A stretch of DNA of 64,000 nt from Laguncularia racemosa. Its lineage: Eukaryota > Streptophyta > Magnoliopsida > Myrtales > Combretaceae. A program made the translations under genes and the position numbers. Each line of letters begins with the position of its first letter. Within the stretch, counting starts at the first letter, position 1. The notes beneath the pieces were generated by a model that was not told the DNA's origin, ran no database searches, and saw nothing but the letters and a program-made list of their open reading frames with translations. Positions 1 to 11,969 of this stretch are shown here, in pieces. Location of the stretch: NCBI GenBank assembly GCA_037954665.1, contig JBBMOL010000016.1, positions 7,688,001 through 7,752,000 of the forward strand, written 5' to 3'.

Positions 1-1515
1 ATAATAGGTGAATAAGAAACATTTTGCTCTTCGATAGATAATACGGGCCGAGTATCTATGACCATCTACTTGGTTGAGTATGAATTGTGGTTGCTCTTAC
101 TTGGAATGTTGTGATGCCGGTACTTAATTTGATGTTAGTGTGCTGATACATACAAGTTAATCTGAACTGATATGAAAGTGGAAGAAATAGGGATTGCTCA
201 TTTAACTATGAAGGGTGTCTATTAGTCAAGCCCAGGAGCAAATATGTTAACTCTATAATTAAGCTTAGCCCAATACTCATGGTTATTTGATTATTTGAAA
301 TGCATTCATGGGAACCTACACGCATCAATTGATCTTGAATTTTTATCTCCTTTCTCTTTAGCTTGTTGGTTGAATTGGTAGGTGAGTACATTCCTGACTT
401 GATTGATTTTAATATGTGTGGTAAAAAATGTAGGTTACTCGTTTATTGGCTATCAAACCATGTATAATCACTTATTGGTGACCATTACAGAAGTTAGGAA
501 TATGTTTGTGTTGGCTATGTATGACGCTATACTTGAGGAATTATGCTAGCTTGAGTGATTGCTTTGAGATTTGTGGAGTTTTGTACATATATGGCTTGGT
601 ATAAACTTAAATGACTTTTGGTCATCTATTATATATTGTATAGATTGGTCAAATGATGCTTAATGGATTTCTATGTACTAACCAAAGAAACTTAAATAAT
701 GTAAGTTTTGTTCCCTATCCAATAAGTTTATTGTACGATTTTTGAATTGATCCGATAAGTTTACGGGACAATTGACAAACTGACTCGATGTTAATGATTT
801 ATGGGGATCTGGTCATCTCATTAGCTTGTGGCAGGTTAAAGGAGCATTAATAGAAACTAACATGTTATGAAAGTACTAGAGAAACTATTATTATTTGAAT
901 GTCTAAATGGATTTATGGATATATGTATAAAGGTAATTTGCTAACATGTGGTAAGAGGTGGCTTTCAATTGATTGTTCAGATTGGATTGGGAAGTCAGGT
1001 TAAATAGTAGCTTGGAAAGTTCTAGTAAGAATTTAAACTATCAGCTAAATATGCATTGTATTGAGAAGTACTTGTTAATTATATTTGATAGGCTATAATA
1101 TGATTATTTTGATTAGTGCTCACTTTGTTTCTTATGAGCCTAAGGGGTTAGTGTTTTCCTAACTCTAGGTGCAAGAACAAAAGGATGAGATGGCTTTTGA
1201 GGTTTTGGGACATTTAGGGTGATAGTCAAGTAGAAAAAAGATTTAAGCTTTTAATTTCTCTATTCTTTTGAGTAAATTACTATGTTACATTGTGTGAAAT
1301 TTATTAATCTTATGTAAACAATAAGGCTAGGTATTAGTCTATCTATGGGTTATAATCTTAATACACGTGTAAATCATGATTTAAGGGTATGAAAAGATAG
1401 GTAAGTTAGGTGCGTGATCATTTTAGGAAGGTTACAGTTACTTGTGATTATGATGAGGTGGGTGTGAATCGCCCTTCGACAACAACTTATAATATAAGCT
1501 ATGTCCCATGGTGAT
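1..1515. other. Unannotated AT-rich stretch
   Basis: I see no convincing coding region, RNA gene or repeat boundary here. The only open frames are short and lack recognisable motifs. The stretch ends where a duplicated block (1,516-2,905) begins, so it may be remnant repeat DNA whose partner lies outside the window. Confidence 0.4.
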
Positions 1516-2905
1516 TGCATGAGTGGCACATGTTTTATAGGAGACTTTAAAAGAAATATAATACAAGTGTAGAACTTAGATTTATATTTGCCTTATCCTT
1601 ACTTTAGAGATGGTGTAATGAGCTACATTCAGGTACCAAGTTGACACATCATAATGTTAGGTAGATTAAGTTAAGATCTAGAAGATGGGTCGTTACATTT
1701 AGTCCATTAAGTCATTAAACCTTGATTAATCTTATCTATATACAATCCATGTGATCTAATAGTAATTGTCAGTTATAACTCATTACAAATATATATGTTC
1801 GCTACTTATGAGGGGGCCTTTAGATCCTAGTCTCTCTACAATAGCACCTATTATTAGAACCTAAGTTTGTTGAGGTTGTCTATTCTACCACTCCAATCTC
1901 CATCCCCCCCCCCCCCCTTTTTTTTCCTCTTATTTGATGATTATTCTATTGCAACACCAACTTATTTTATTCATGTTAAGTATATAGATGCAAGCGGTAT
2001 GCATATGATATCTATAAAAGAACCTATACGTTTACAATAACTAACACGAATTCAAAGCGAAATATGAAATAAATATAAGGCTAACATGAATAACCTCCCC
2101 TTTAATAAATTATCTAAATATGAAGGGATCAAATTTTGGATTTTAACTCCACCACTTATTTTAGTTGCTTGCTTTATCGGTGGACCAAAATGTCCTTATG
2201 ATAAACATTTAAATCAACTAAATTTAAATGAACATTGAGGAGCTCTATTAGGTTTATAACACAATGATTACTAGATATAAATTAACCATTTGGAAAATGA
2301 TTATCATCACATTTTTTATTTGCTTGTGAAGAAAATTTTATATCAAAAATTTTCAACAATTGATAAGACAATAAAAGTACCTTTTCTTATATAGACTTGA
2401 TTCATAGAACATATATGAGAGTAATACATAGGCTACTACTACTTTACTCACAAGATACATAAACCATGGGTTTATACTCAAATCAAACAACATAGCATTG
2501 TTTTCTGCTATATGTAATTGGTTTTTGTACAAGCTAAACCTTATTTCAATTAGAGGCATGAATGAGCTAAACCTACTCACAAATTTCTTAAGTTTAACTC
2601 AACAACAAATGAATTGAATCTGAATTTCAGTTACTCGAATAGTTTATTTAATTGTACTTAAACTTTATAATGTTAACTCAACTAGTTATGAAAGGAATTT
2701 AAGCTTAAAAATTTTAATTCAATCCAGTTCAAATCAATCTCGAGTTTAGAAATTTAAAGTCGAATTCTAATTGTCCACTCAATTGTAAGTCAAGTTCAAT
2801 TGATTGCGCATTTAAAATTCATTTGCAACAATGAAATTGACTATTCATACTCCAATATAGTGGTAAAAGTCTATAGTCGTAATAGTTGCGCACCCTTTAA
2901 AAGCT
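1516..2905. repeat. Segmental duplication, copy A, part 1
   Basis: This block matches 18,776-20,203 over its whole length in the same orientation with small indels. Shared landmarks include a GTGGCACATGTTTTATAGG segment near the start and the block ending in GTAGTCGTAATAGTTGCGCA. It contains a run of C followed by T near 1,902-1,925 that is much shorter in the partner copy. No gene is visible in it. The duplication resumes at 10,133 after unrelated DNA and a 5.8-kb retrotransposon. Confidence 0.85.
1902..1926. repeat. Homopolymer C then T tract
   Basis: A run of C is followed directly by a run of T. The homologous position in the duplicate, near 19,215, has only CCC followed by six T, so the tract lengthened in one copy only or is collapsed in the other. 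Confidence 0.8.
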
Positions 2906-3298
2906 ACTCTTATGATACGTCCCATGTGACGGCTATCTTTTAATGAAAAAAAAATCTTATTTATACTATAGCCTCTTAAGAATTTGTATATCTTTATTTT
3001 AATTTATGTCAAAAATCAAGCTAATGGTATATAATTTTGAATTAAAAATTCTAAAGAAAGTTTTTAATTGTAATTAAAATTTTACGTCTTCCAATTTATT
3101 CTTTATAAGGTTCACATTATCATATTGATGACTTAGTTTTGTTGTTGATTTTGGTTAGACATATCATCCTTGCTAAAGAGATATTTTAATCTATTTTATT
3201 TTTTTAAAATTAGGTAATTTAGTGCAATACTGTAAAAAGTAAAATTTTGCCATAAAATTATGACAATTGTCCTTTGCATTTTTTAGTTGTATGGCTTC
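2906..3298. other. Unannotated spacer before retrotransposon
   Basis: AT-rich sequence with no gene or repeat I can recognise. It is the left flank of the chromovirus insertion and ends in GCTTC at 3,294-3,298, the left copy of the target-site duplication. Confidence 0.4.
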
Positions 3299-3864
3299 TG
3301 ATGCGGACATCGTGGCGGACACGGGTTGATGCATGGGTGGATACACGGTCGTGTATCATGTTAGGGAACTTCCAGAAACGCACACGGCTGCATACACGAC
3401 TAGGAGGCACGGACCGTGTGATATACCGGGATAATTCCCAAAAACGTACACGACCTCTTACATGGCCAGGAGGCATGGCCGTGTGTTCTGTCAGGATCCC
3501 TCCCAGAAGCATACACGGTTACATGCACGGCCAGGAGATACGGCCGTGTATTACGCCAGAAATATCTCCAGAAGCTTACACGGCCTGTATGCACGGCCGT
3601 GTACTTTCCAAACGACGGACGTGTATACTTATATTTATTATTTATTTCCCTTTTTATATGTTTTACTGAGATGTATAAATAGTTATTAGGTCATTTTAGG
3701 TGACGTTTTTCAATATTCAATATACACTCTTAGAGACGAGTTTCTCTGTATTTTGATTGTGCGCAATTGAAATTTATCTAAGAATAAACTCCGATTCTTC
3801 TTTGTTTATTATAGAGTTCCAATCTTAGAATTGGTCTCGGGTTTACGCTTTCCTCGTTGCGTCA
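3299..3864 (+). repeat. 5' LTR of chromovirus
   Basis: 566 bp, beginning TGATGCGGAC and ending TGCGTCA. It aligns end to end with 8,491-9,068. By eye there are about 40-45 substitutions, nearly all C/T or G/A, plus a few short indels. A TATA-like ATGTATAAATAG lies near 3,670. The 5' half holds a 65-bp tandem array (about 3,340-3,610). An open frame at 3,274-3,669 overlaps the LTR but is array sequence, not a gene. Confidence 0.95.
3340..3612. repeat. 65-bp tandem hairpin array in 5' LTR
   Basis: Units carry an AGGAGG core at about 3,402, 3,468 and 3,533, with shorter partial units at both ends. The core is flanked by inverted arms of the form ACACGGCC and GGCCGTGT, so each unit could fold into a hairpin. 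The spacing is 65-66 bp. Confidence 0.85.
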
Positions 3865-3866
3865 GT

Positions 3867-3878
3867 TGGTATCAAAGC
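3867..3878 (+). other. Primer-binding site, initiator tRNA-Met type
   Basis: TGGTATCAAAGC starts two bases after the 5' LTR. It differs at one base from the complement of the 3' end of plant initiator methionine tRNA (TGGTATCAGAGC), the usual primer of chromoviruses. Confidence 0.9.
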
Positions 3879-3897
3879 AAGGCAAATTCCTGCAGAG

Positions 3898-5450
3898 ATG
3901 TCGGTTAACGATGGTGTTGATGGCGGTCGCATTCTCGACCTTGATCGGGATGCAAAAGTCTAAGGAGTTAATCAATGGGATCCAAGGCCGGTGGTCGAAA
4001 CCATGGAACAAGACTTGGCATGTAGAACAACGTTTGGAAGACTTGGTGGCACGTTTCGATGCCATGGTGATGGGCCACAACGGGAACAGGGGTGTTGTTG
4101 GGAGTCGACCAGGAGTAGCAGTCCCTCACGACGGTCCTATCAATGAACTTGCTGCCAGGAATCAATGGAACCGAAGGCTTGATGAAAGCTCCTCTGAGGA
4201 AGAGGGTGAATATCTGCAGAGGAGGGGACAACCACCGAGAAGGGGTGGCGTTGATGGTGGCAGGTACCAAGGGGTGGATGACCGGATTGATCAAGATTAC
4301 GGTGGTAGATATCGACGAAACCACCAGGGATTCGATCATGCCGATGGCGGTGGCTTCCGCCTTAAGGTAGACATTCCTTCCTTTAATGGTAATCTCAATA
4401 TAGAAGATTTTTTAGACTGGCTTGCGGAGGTCGATAGGTTCTTCGATTATATGGAGGTACTTGAGGATAGGAGGGTAGGATTGGTTGCTTGTAGGCTGAA
4501 AGGAGGGGCGTCTGCATGGTGGGATCGATTGCAGAACTGTAGGTAAAGAGAAGGAAAGCAGCCTATAAGAACATGGTACCGCATGAAAAATCTGTTACAG
4601 AGAGACTTCCTACCACCCGATTACGAGCAAATCCTTTTCCAGTAGTATCAACGATGCCGTCAAGGGCAGAGGACGGTGCATGAGTACACCGCTGAGTTTA
4701 TGAGGCTGGCGGAAAGGAATGATCTAAGGGAGACTGAGGGTCAGCAGGTGGCACGATTTATAGACGGGTTGAAGCCTCAGATTAGAGACAAGATAGGGAT
4801 AACGGTGTTTAAAACCGTCAATGAAGCCAAGAATTTGGCCCTTCAAGCTGAAATGATGATCTAAGAGCAGAGTGCAAGGTTAGGAGGAGGCAAGAGAAAC
4901 TATGCTTACGATAATCTCGGCAGTAATAGTAGGGTGACTGGCAAAAGGCCTAGAGGAGTCGTTGATAAGCCAGTGGGAAGCATGGAGAGAAAAGAAGATA
5001 AAGCTGAGGGGAAGAGACCTCTTGAGAGCAAAGAAGCCCTGAGGCAAAATAACCCGTATGCCAAACCAATTTTGGGAAAGTGCTATAGGTGTAATCAGTA
5101 GGGACATCGATCCAATGAATGCTCGAATCGACGAGCTGTAAACATTGTCGAAAGGGAAGAGGAGGAGGAAGTGTGTTGTGAACCGGATGGTGACGATGAT
5201 TACTATGAGGAGGTTGATGATGCGGTGGAGCCTAACTATGTAATCAGGAGGATGATGCTAGCACCGAAACAGGAGGGTAGTTCACAACGACACCAGCTAT
5301 TTCGCACTAGGTGCAAGATTGGTGGGAGAGTGTTTGACTTAATTGTTGACAGTGGGAGCTGCGAGAACATCATCGGAAAGGAGGTTGTGAAGAAACTCCA
5401 GCTACCGATAGAGAAACATTCGAATCCTTACACCATAGGATAGATTAAGG
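3898..5450 (+). pseudogene. gag: Gag and protease region of chromovirus, broken
   Basis: The Gag structural region is read through several frames. An ATG at 3,898 just after the primer site starts a short frame that stops at about 3,963; the longer Gag frame (to 4,546) is in another phase, so an early frameshift is likely. The Gag core contains motifs around FNGNLNIEDFLDWL (about 4,381-4,425). Stops follow at about 4,544, 4,643 and 4,862. A CX2CX4HX4C zinc knuckle for RNA packaging lies at about 5,080-5,120, with a stop codon inside it just before Gly-His. The aspartic protease motif IVDSGS is at about 5,341-5,358. All these breaks make the copy non-functional. The ATG at 3,857 is inside the LTR and is not a likely start. 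Confidence 0.85.
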
Positions 5451-5800
5451 CGATGGAGCGAATCGAGGTGAAGGAGAGGTGTCGGGTTCCCTTTTCGATA
5501 AGAAAGTATTGGGATGAGGTGTACTGCGACATCGTCGATATGGACGCTTGTCATTTGTTATTCGTACGGCCTTGACAGTTTGACGTGGATGCCTAACATG
5601 CCGGGAAAGAAAACAAATATAGATTGGAAAAGGAGGGTGTGAAATATACGCTGCTGCCATTGACGAATAAGAGACCTAAAACCCAGAGAGCGGAAGGAAA
5701 ATCTTTTCTAACGATCACTCAGTCAGAAAAGGAAATGACCAAAGATATTAAAGAGTCCCGTTTGATGCATGCTCTTGTGGTGAAGAATACGTGAGAGGAA

Positions 5801-7325
5801 ATGGATAGTGTAGAGGCTCCGGAGGAAGTAAAAGGGTTATTAGAAGAATTTAAAGAGGTAGTGCTGGAAGACTTACCAGAAAGGTTGCCTCCATTGCGAG
5901 ACATCCAGCACTACATCGACTTGGTGCCTGGAGCTAGCCTTCCTAACCTCCCTCACTATCGGATGAGCCCCAAAGAGACGTGAGGTCCTACAGGAGAAGG
6001 TCCAGGACTTATTAGACAAAGGATTCATCCGAGATAGCATGAGTCCATGTGCCATCCCAGCGTTATTGACGCCCAAGAAGGATGAGAGTTGGAGGATGTG
6101 TATGGACAGTCGGGTGATCAACAAGATCACAATTGGATATAAATTCCCAATGCCTCGCATTGAGGATATGTTAGACCGATTGAGTGGAGCGGTAATCTTC
6201 TCTAAAGTGGATCTTAGAAGTGGGTATCATCAGATTCGGGTCAGACCTAGGGACGAGTGGAAGATCGCTTTCAAGACAAAGGAAGGGTTGTACCAATGGT
6301 TGGTTATGCCATTCGGTCTCAGCAATGCACCGGGTACCTTCATGCGCGTGATGAATCAGGTACTTAAACCATTCATAGGTCGGTTCGTAGTTGTATACTT
6401 TGATGATATCCTAATATATAGCAAGACTAAGGATGAGCATCTAGTGCACTTGAAGAATGTTTTGACTATGCTGAAAGAGAATAAGCTCTACGTTAATCTC
6501 AAGAAGTGCATATTCATGTCACAAAGGCCACTGTTCTTAGGCTTTGTAGTGAGTGGTGAGGGTATCACAGTGGATGAAGATAAGGTGAGGGCTATTAGAG
6601 ATTGGCCCACTCCCAAGACCATCACTGAGTTGAGAAGCTTTTTGGGGTTGGCAGGATTCTATAGGCGTTTCATAAGGCATTTTAGTATGGTTGCTGCCCC
6701 GTTGACTGAATGCCTGAAGAAAGGAAAGTTTCATTGGGATAAGGAAGCTGAATTGGGTTTTGCGGTGCTCAAAGAAAGATTGTGTAGTGCGCCAGTGTTG
6801 GCCTTACCGAACTTCGACAAACTATTCGAGGTTGACTGTGATGCTAGTGGCGTAGGTATTGGCGCTGTGCTATCTCAGGAGAAGAGGCCCGTAGCCTTCC
6901 ATAGTGAGAAGCTTTGCGAAGCCAGGATAAACTGGTCCACATACGATAAAGAATTCTATTCAGTGGTTAGAGCTCTGAGGATGTGGGAGCACTACTTGGT
7001 TGGCAAAGAGTTTATCCTATACTCAGATTGTGTCGCCCTGAAACACTTGAGTAATCAGACCCGCATCTGCAAATATATGCATGCCAGATGGATACAGTTC
7101 TTAAAAAAATTTCCATTTCGCCTAATGCATAAATCTGGGGTCCAGAATAAGGTGGCCGACGCATTAAGTAGACGAGCGGATTTGTTGGTTACCATGAGGG
7201 CTGAAGTGGTAGGATTTGAGCAATTGAAGGAGTTGTATGAAACAGATGAGGATTTCGGAGCTACATGGAGAAAATGCACCAATAAGGAACCTAATGACAG
7301 TTATTACATCCTGAGGGTTACTTAA
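5801..7325 (+). pseudogene. pol: Reverse transcriptase and RNase H region
   Basis: After a linker (5,801-5,983) and a frameshift near the C-run at about 5,967, a 428-residue open frame (6,039-7,325) covers the reverse transcriptase and RNase H. RT landmarks are MPFGLSNAPGTFM and the catalytic YFDDIL (Tyr codon at 6,396). RNase H begins around DCDASGVGIGAVL (about 6,834). The end of the domain carries ADALSRR. The stretch is intact over this segment but disconnected from Gag upstream and integrase downstream. The enzyme would copy element RNA into DNA inside virus-like particles. Wording matches chromoviruses. Confidence 0.93.
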
Positions 7326-7507
7326 TGAGGGGTAACCAGCTTTATATTCCCGAATCCTCTTTGAGGGAGAAATTGATTAGAGATCTACATGGAGGGGGAT
7401 TAGCCGGACATCTGGGGCGTGGCAAGACACTAGCAGCTGTGGCTGCAAGATACCATTGGCCTCAGTTGAGAAGGGATGTAGGGCAAATAGTGCAACGGTG
7501 TTACATC

Positions 7508-7529
7508 TGTTAGACATCTGTTAGACATC
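7508..7529 (+). repeat. 11-bp microduplication in integrase
   Basis: TGTTAGACATC occurs twice head to tail (7,508-7,518 and 7,519-7,529). The extra 11 bases shift the frame exactly where the zinc-binding domain meets the catalytic core. Confidence 0.85.
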
Positions 7530-8481
7530 TAAAGGGCATTCTCAGAATATTGGGTTGTACACTCCACTATCAGTACTTGAGAATATCTGGAAGGATCTAT
7601 CCATGGATTTCGTGTTAGGTTTGCCTTGTACCCAACGAGGTGCTGACACTGTTTTTGTGGTTGTGGACAGGTTCTTCAAGATGGCTCACTTCATTCCTTG
7701 CAGGAAGACGGCTGATGCACAAGGTATTGCCAAGATATTCTTTAAGGAGGTGGTCAGGTTGCACGGGGTTCCCAAGTTCATCACTTCTGATAGAGATACC
7801 CGATTCCTTAGCCATTTCTGGAGGACGCTATGGTACATGTTTAATTCTTCCCTTAACTTTAGCAGCACAGCCCATCCTCAAACCAATGGGCAGACAGAAG
7901 TGACGAACAGGACCCTTGGAAATCTAATACGAAGCATCTGTGGAGAGAAGCTGAAGCAATGGGACTTGGCACTCTCTCAAGCCGAGTTCGCCTACAACAA
8001 TTCCATCCATAGAACTTCTGGGAAATTGCCCTTTTTCAGTGGTCTATACCAAGGCGCCTTCTCACGCCTTGGATTTAACTTCTTTACCCAAGGGTGTTGA
8101 AACCAATGTTGCTGCTAAACACTTGGTGGAACAGTACCACACGGTGGCATCTGACGTGAAAGAGCGAATTGAGAAGGTGAATGAGTAGTATAAGAAAGCC
8201 GCAGACAAACATCGGAGGAAGAAACTGTTCGAAGTAGGAGATCAAGTGATGGTGTTCTTAAGGAAGGAACACTTTCCCGTGGAAACGTATAGCAAGTGGC
8301 AACCAAAGAAATATGGACCCTACAATATTGTCGCCAAGATCAATGACAACGCCTATGTGGTTGGGCTTGCGGAAAGCATGAAAATCTCCAAGACCTTCAA
8401 TGTAGCTGACTTGTCCCCATTCTACGCGGATGACGAACCCCTTTATCCAGAAGAGAACTCGGGGTCGAGTTCTTCGTTGGT

Positions 8482-8490
8482 GGGAGAGAA
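8482..8490 (+). other. Polypurine tract
   Basis: GGGAGAGAA lies immediately upstream of the 3' LTR (8,491), the expected place for the plus-strand primer of an LTR retrotransposon. Confidence 0.85.
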
Positions 8491-9068
8491 TGATGCGGAC
8501 ATCGTGGCAGACACAGGTTGATGTACGGGTGGATACACGGTCGTGTATCATGTCAGGGAACTTCCAAAAATGCACACGGTTGCATACACGGCCAGGAGGC
8601 ACGGCCGTGTAATATATTAGGATAATTCCCAGAAACGTACATGGCCTCTTACACGGTCAGGAGGCACGGCCATGTGTTCTGTCAGGATCCCTCCCAGAAG
8701 CATACACGGTTGCATGTACGGCCAGGAGACATGGCCGTGTATTACGCCAGAAATATCCCCAGAAGCTTACACGACCTGTATGCATGACCGTGTACTTTTC
8801 AGACGACGGACGTGTATACTTATATTTATTTCCACATGTACGTATTTATTTCCCTTTCTACATGTTTTATTGAGATGTATAAATAGTTATTAGGTCATTT
8901 TAGGATGACGTTTTTCAATATTCAATACACACTCTTAGAGACGAGTTTCTCTGTATTTCGATTGTGCGCAATTGAAATTTATCGAAGAATAAACTCTGAT
9001 TCTTCTTTGTTTATTCTGGAGTTCTAATCTAGAATTGGTCTCTAGTTTACGCTTTCCTCGCTGCGTCA
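8491..9068 (+). repeat. 3' LTR of chromovirus
   Basis: 578 bp, TGATGCGGAC to TGCGTCA, followed by GCTTC, the right target-site copy. It contains an extra short segment near 8,830 absent from the 5' LTR. The 65-bp array is at about 8,535-8,810, with AGGAG cores spaced exactly 65 bp apart near 8,594, 8,659 and 8,724. Confidence 0.95.
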
Positions 9069-9073
9069 GCTTC

Positions 9074-10132
9074 GATTGGAGTGGTCACGTATGTATTATA
9101 TACATATCACGCTTTACATGATTGTTGAGGAGTGACATGAGATGGCATGTAATGAGAGGACCAAGTCAGAAGGAAGCAATAATGAGGAGAAGTAGACAAC
9201 CTAATTGGGCTCAAATACACTCATGACAAATGGAGGAGCTCAATAGTATTAAACTTCATTATTAATGATGAGAGACCTTGTATAAAGTTATGTATAAAGT
9301 TTGGCTATAAATATTATTTTTGGATTGCACTGATGATCAATGATCAAGATTAATTCTCCTAATGATGGACTCCTTTTAGGTTCAAGTCTATCAAAGAATT
9401 CTTTTAGTGTTTGAACCTCAATGAGAAAGGTTGATGTTAGACAAATCATACAAATGAACTTTACTCTAAGTCCATCATAGTTTGCAATTTTAAATATCTT
9501 TTGATCATTCCAAATTTATGAATTTAACTCTTTGGACCATATCGTTTAGCGTAATAAGTTAAATCTATTTCATTACTAGATTCAAACTGTATAATCAGAT
9601 TTAATCTTGTACACATCCAAACCGATATTCGTCTATATATCCACAAATCAGGAAGTTCTAAAGCTACATGTTTCCTTTTATCGATTTATAGAGAATACGA
9701 GTGTTATAAATTTATGCTCGTCTAGCAACACTCACTCGAGATTTGAATTCACAAAGATTTTATCGTCACATATCAAGTTTACGTTATATCTTTTTTGTAA
9801 CTCATCTTAAATTGAGATTACGGTTTCCTATGATATGAAGGAAATGTTATAACTTAGAAATCATGTAACGAGCTTATAATCTTACTTTAGATATTTTGAC
9901 CTATTTAATTTTTACATGCATCGATAGTGTGCATCTAACTAGGTTTTACTATAAGTTTGAAGTGTTTTTGCTTTTAATGCAATTTTATTTGGCAATATGT
10001 AAAATAACAATTCGGTTTTCATATTGAATGTTTTGCTTGTTTTGTAAAAATTTCTAAATATCTCACCCAACTTTTGTTCCTATTTTCACCAAAAAATAAA
10101 AAGTTAAGTTATTTAATTTTATTGAATGCTCT
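9074..10132. other. Unannotated stretch
   Basis: AT-rich DNA between the retrotransposon and the second part of duplication copy A. No gene, RNA or repeat edge is recognised. Confidence 0.35.
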
Positions 10133-10692
10133 TAAAGCAGTACTTGTTGATTGATGAAACTGACTATATATTATAGCTTTATTTTATAAACATATTTTGG
10201 CATCTACTATGAAGGTATCCACAAGCCAGATTAAGTATTACATGATATTAGACGTTTACTTTGAATATCACTAGTTTCGGGTTCAATCAATATTACCAAC
10301 AATATTATTATATCATAGAAAATGGACAAGAAATTATATTTTCCATGGGGTGGCTGGGGCATCAAGTTATGTGGAAACTGTTTTGAAAGTGGGCACATAT
10401 CAAAATATTCGATAGGATTCAGCTTATCCAGGTTTGGTTTCACTTTTTCCCGATAACAATAAAGTTAGATGAGTTCGGTTTCAGTCATTGCCACATGTCC
10501 GAGTAAGTCTGGGAACCATCAATCATACAGAAAACCTAGAACTTACATATTACTCATCAATACAACCCTCATTTTAACAGCATGAATTGGGGACACGTTC
10601 TTCTAGCAAACTGTGGCTCATCATCCTTAACGTGCGTGTGTTGACAACTTGGTTCCACTTCGCAGCAATTGCCATCACTAGCTAGGATTGTC
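10133..10692. repeat. Segmental duplication, copy A, part 2
   Basis: Matches 20,262-20,815 nearly base for base in the same orientation, from TTAAAGCAGTACTTG to CTAGCTAGG. In the partner copy this block sits directly upstream of the GH3 promoter. In copy A it is separated from part 1 by about 7.2 kb, most of it the chromovirus. After CTAGCTAGG the two copies diverge. Confidence 0.9.
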
Positions 10693-11969
10693 ACACTTTG
10701 ATTGTTTGGCATTTTATGACCTAAATTAGCATCTAGAAGATGCATAAGATCACTTAAAATAAATAGGTTGATCGAGACACTCAAGGTGTGAATAAAAATC
10801 TAACTTTGACATATGAAATATTTGAAATGACATTAGAAATTGGTTTAGAAAGTTTAAGATGGATTAGAATGGAAAAGTGCACATACCTTTCCCTAAATTA
10901 TAGAACCGATACCCATGGAAGAAGAAGAGTGGTGATGTCCTTTAAATTACATCTCACAAAATAAGTAAATCAAGGTTAAGAAAAGTTTAGAATCAATCTC
11001 TTAGACTAAATATCAACACTAAGGTTTTTATGAAGAAATTGGGCAAAATTGAAAGGACTAACATTAACACCCCACTAATGGGCTAAAAACTCTCAATTCA
11101 TAGGAAGTAATATGAAAACACCAAATGCATAGTAAGTAATTTGACCTCTATGTACTAATGGTCTGCTTATATTATTAAATAGAATAGAATTGTAATAAAA
11201 TAATTATTATTGGAGAATAACTATTGCAGTGAATTGATATAATAATATTTACTTAGATGTAATAGAATTGGTACTATATTGTTTACTTGAGGAAATAAAT
11301 AAATGAATATGAGTGAAATAATAAATAGTTTAACGGAAATACTTTTAAATGCTGACACATAAGATTGAAGCAAAAAATTGTATTACGTCTCCGAAAAACC
11401 GTAATCCCTAGTCGACTACGGTAATTAACTACCTAGATGTCTCCGAGAGACATGCAATTGTAAATTTCTGCTATTGCACGTGACATTGGAATAAACTTGT
11501 TGAAGTCAATTTTTTTAAAGAATACAAAATACCAGTTAGTCGTGCAAAGCATTGTTAAGCACAATGGCATGCGAGATATGTCATATACATAAGTTCCATT
11601 TTCATAATTATGGAAATACCATTCCCTTATCTTGTAAAAAAAAAAAAAATCAGCAACCGAAAACATCATGCCATTTTCAAAAGTCCTCTAAAAGCATTTT
11701 CACATATGTTGCATGACGTGATGGATCAAGTTTATAGAGGACGTCGACATTCTCTAGCATTCGTAGAGCTTAATTAACGCTTGATACAATTTGCTCTTAG
11801 ATAGATCCTCAATTGTGGATAGAAAGCTTGTCAATTTGGTTACATTAACTCTAGGTTAATTCATTATCAATTGATTGAGACATGTTCATATTGTCTCCCT
11901 TAATTTTTGCATCCTAGCCTTGAAGCGATCCATTGTGGCAGATAATTCTACTAAAGGTATAGCTGCTGT

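Larger units (their letters stand above)
7326..8521 (+). pseudogene. pol: Integrase region of chromovirus, frameshifted
   Basis: The N-terminal zinc-binding part (7,325-7,513) has HGGGLAGHLGRGKT and a CYIC pair. It is cut by an 11-bp direct duplication (7,508-7,529). The catalytic core (7,555-8,100) shows MDFVLGLP, SDRDTRF and QTNGQTEV, giving the D, D and E of the DDE site. An extra T in the run at 8,032-8,036 shifts the frame again, and a stop interrupts the C-terminal part at about 8,188. The last frame (8,246-8,521) ends with KYGPYNI, FNVADL and a Ser-rich tail, and runs about ten codons into the 3' LTR. No classical chromodomain is evident. Confidence 0.9.
3299..9068 (+). mobile_element. 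Full-length Ty3/gypsy chromovirus, mutated
   Basis: A 5,770-bp LTR retrotransposon bounded by TG...CA LTRs (3,299-3,864 and 8,491-9,068) and flanked by a perfect 5-bp target-site duplication GCTTC (3,294-3,298 and 9,069-9,073). Domain order is Gag with zinc knuckle, protease, reverse transcriptase, RNase H, integrase, which is the Ty3/gypsy order. The RT and integrase wording is of the chromovirus type. Gag-Pol is broken by many in-frame stops and several frameshifts, so the copy cannot encode a working polyprotein. The C-terminal reading frame runs into the 3' LTR, a layout I associate with CRM-type centromeric chromoviruses. I could not confirm that clade without a tree; Reina or Galadriel types are alternatives. 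Confidence 0.95.

Noticed and set aside
3340..3612. CRISPR-like array (regular 65-bp repeats with palindromes)
   Set aside because: The whole unit is repeated with no unique spacers, it lies inside an LTR, and the genome is a plant.
3274..3669. 131-codon plus-strand open frame
   Set aside because: It begins upstream of the LTR and translates the 65-bp tandem array; similar frames appear on both strands and in the 3' LTR.
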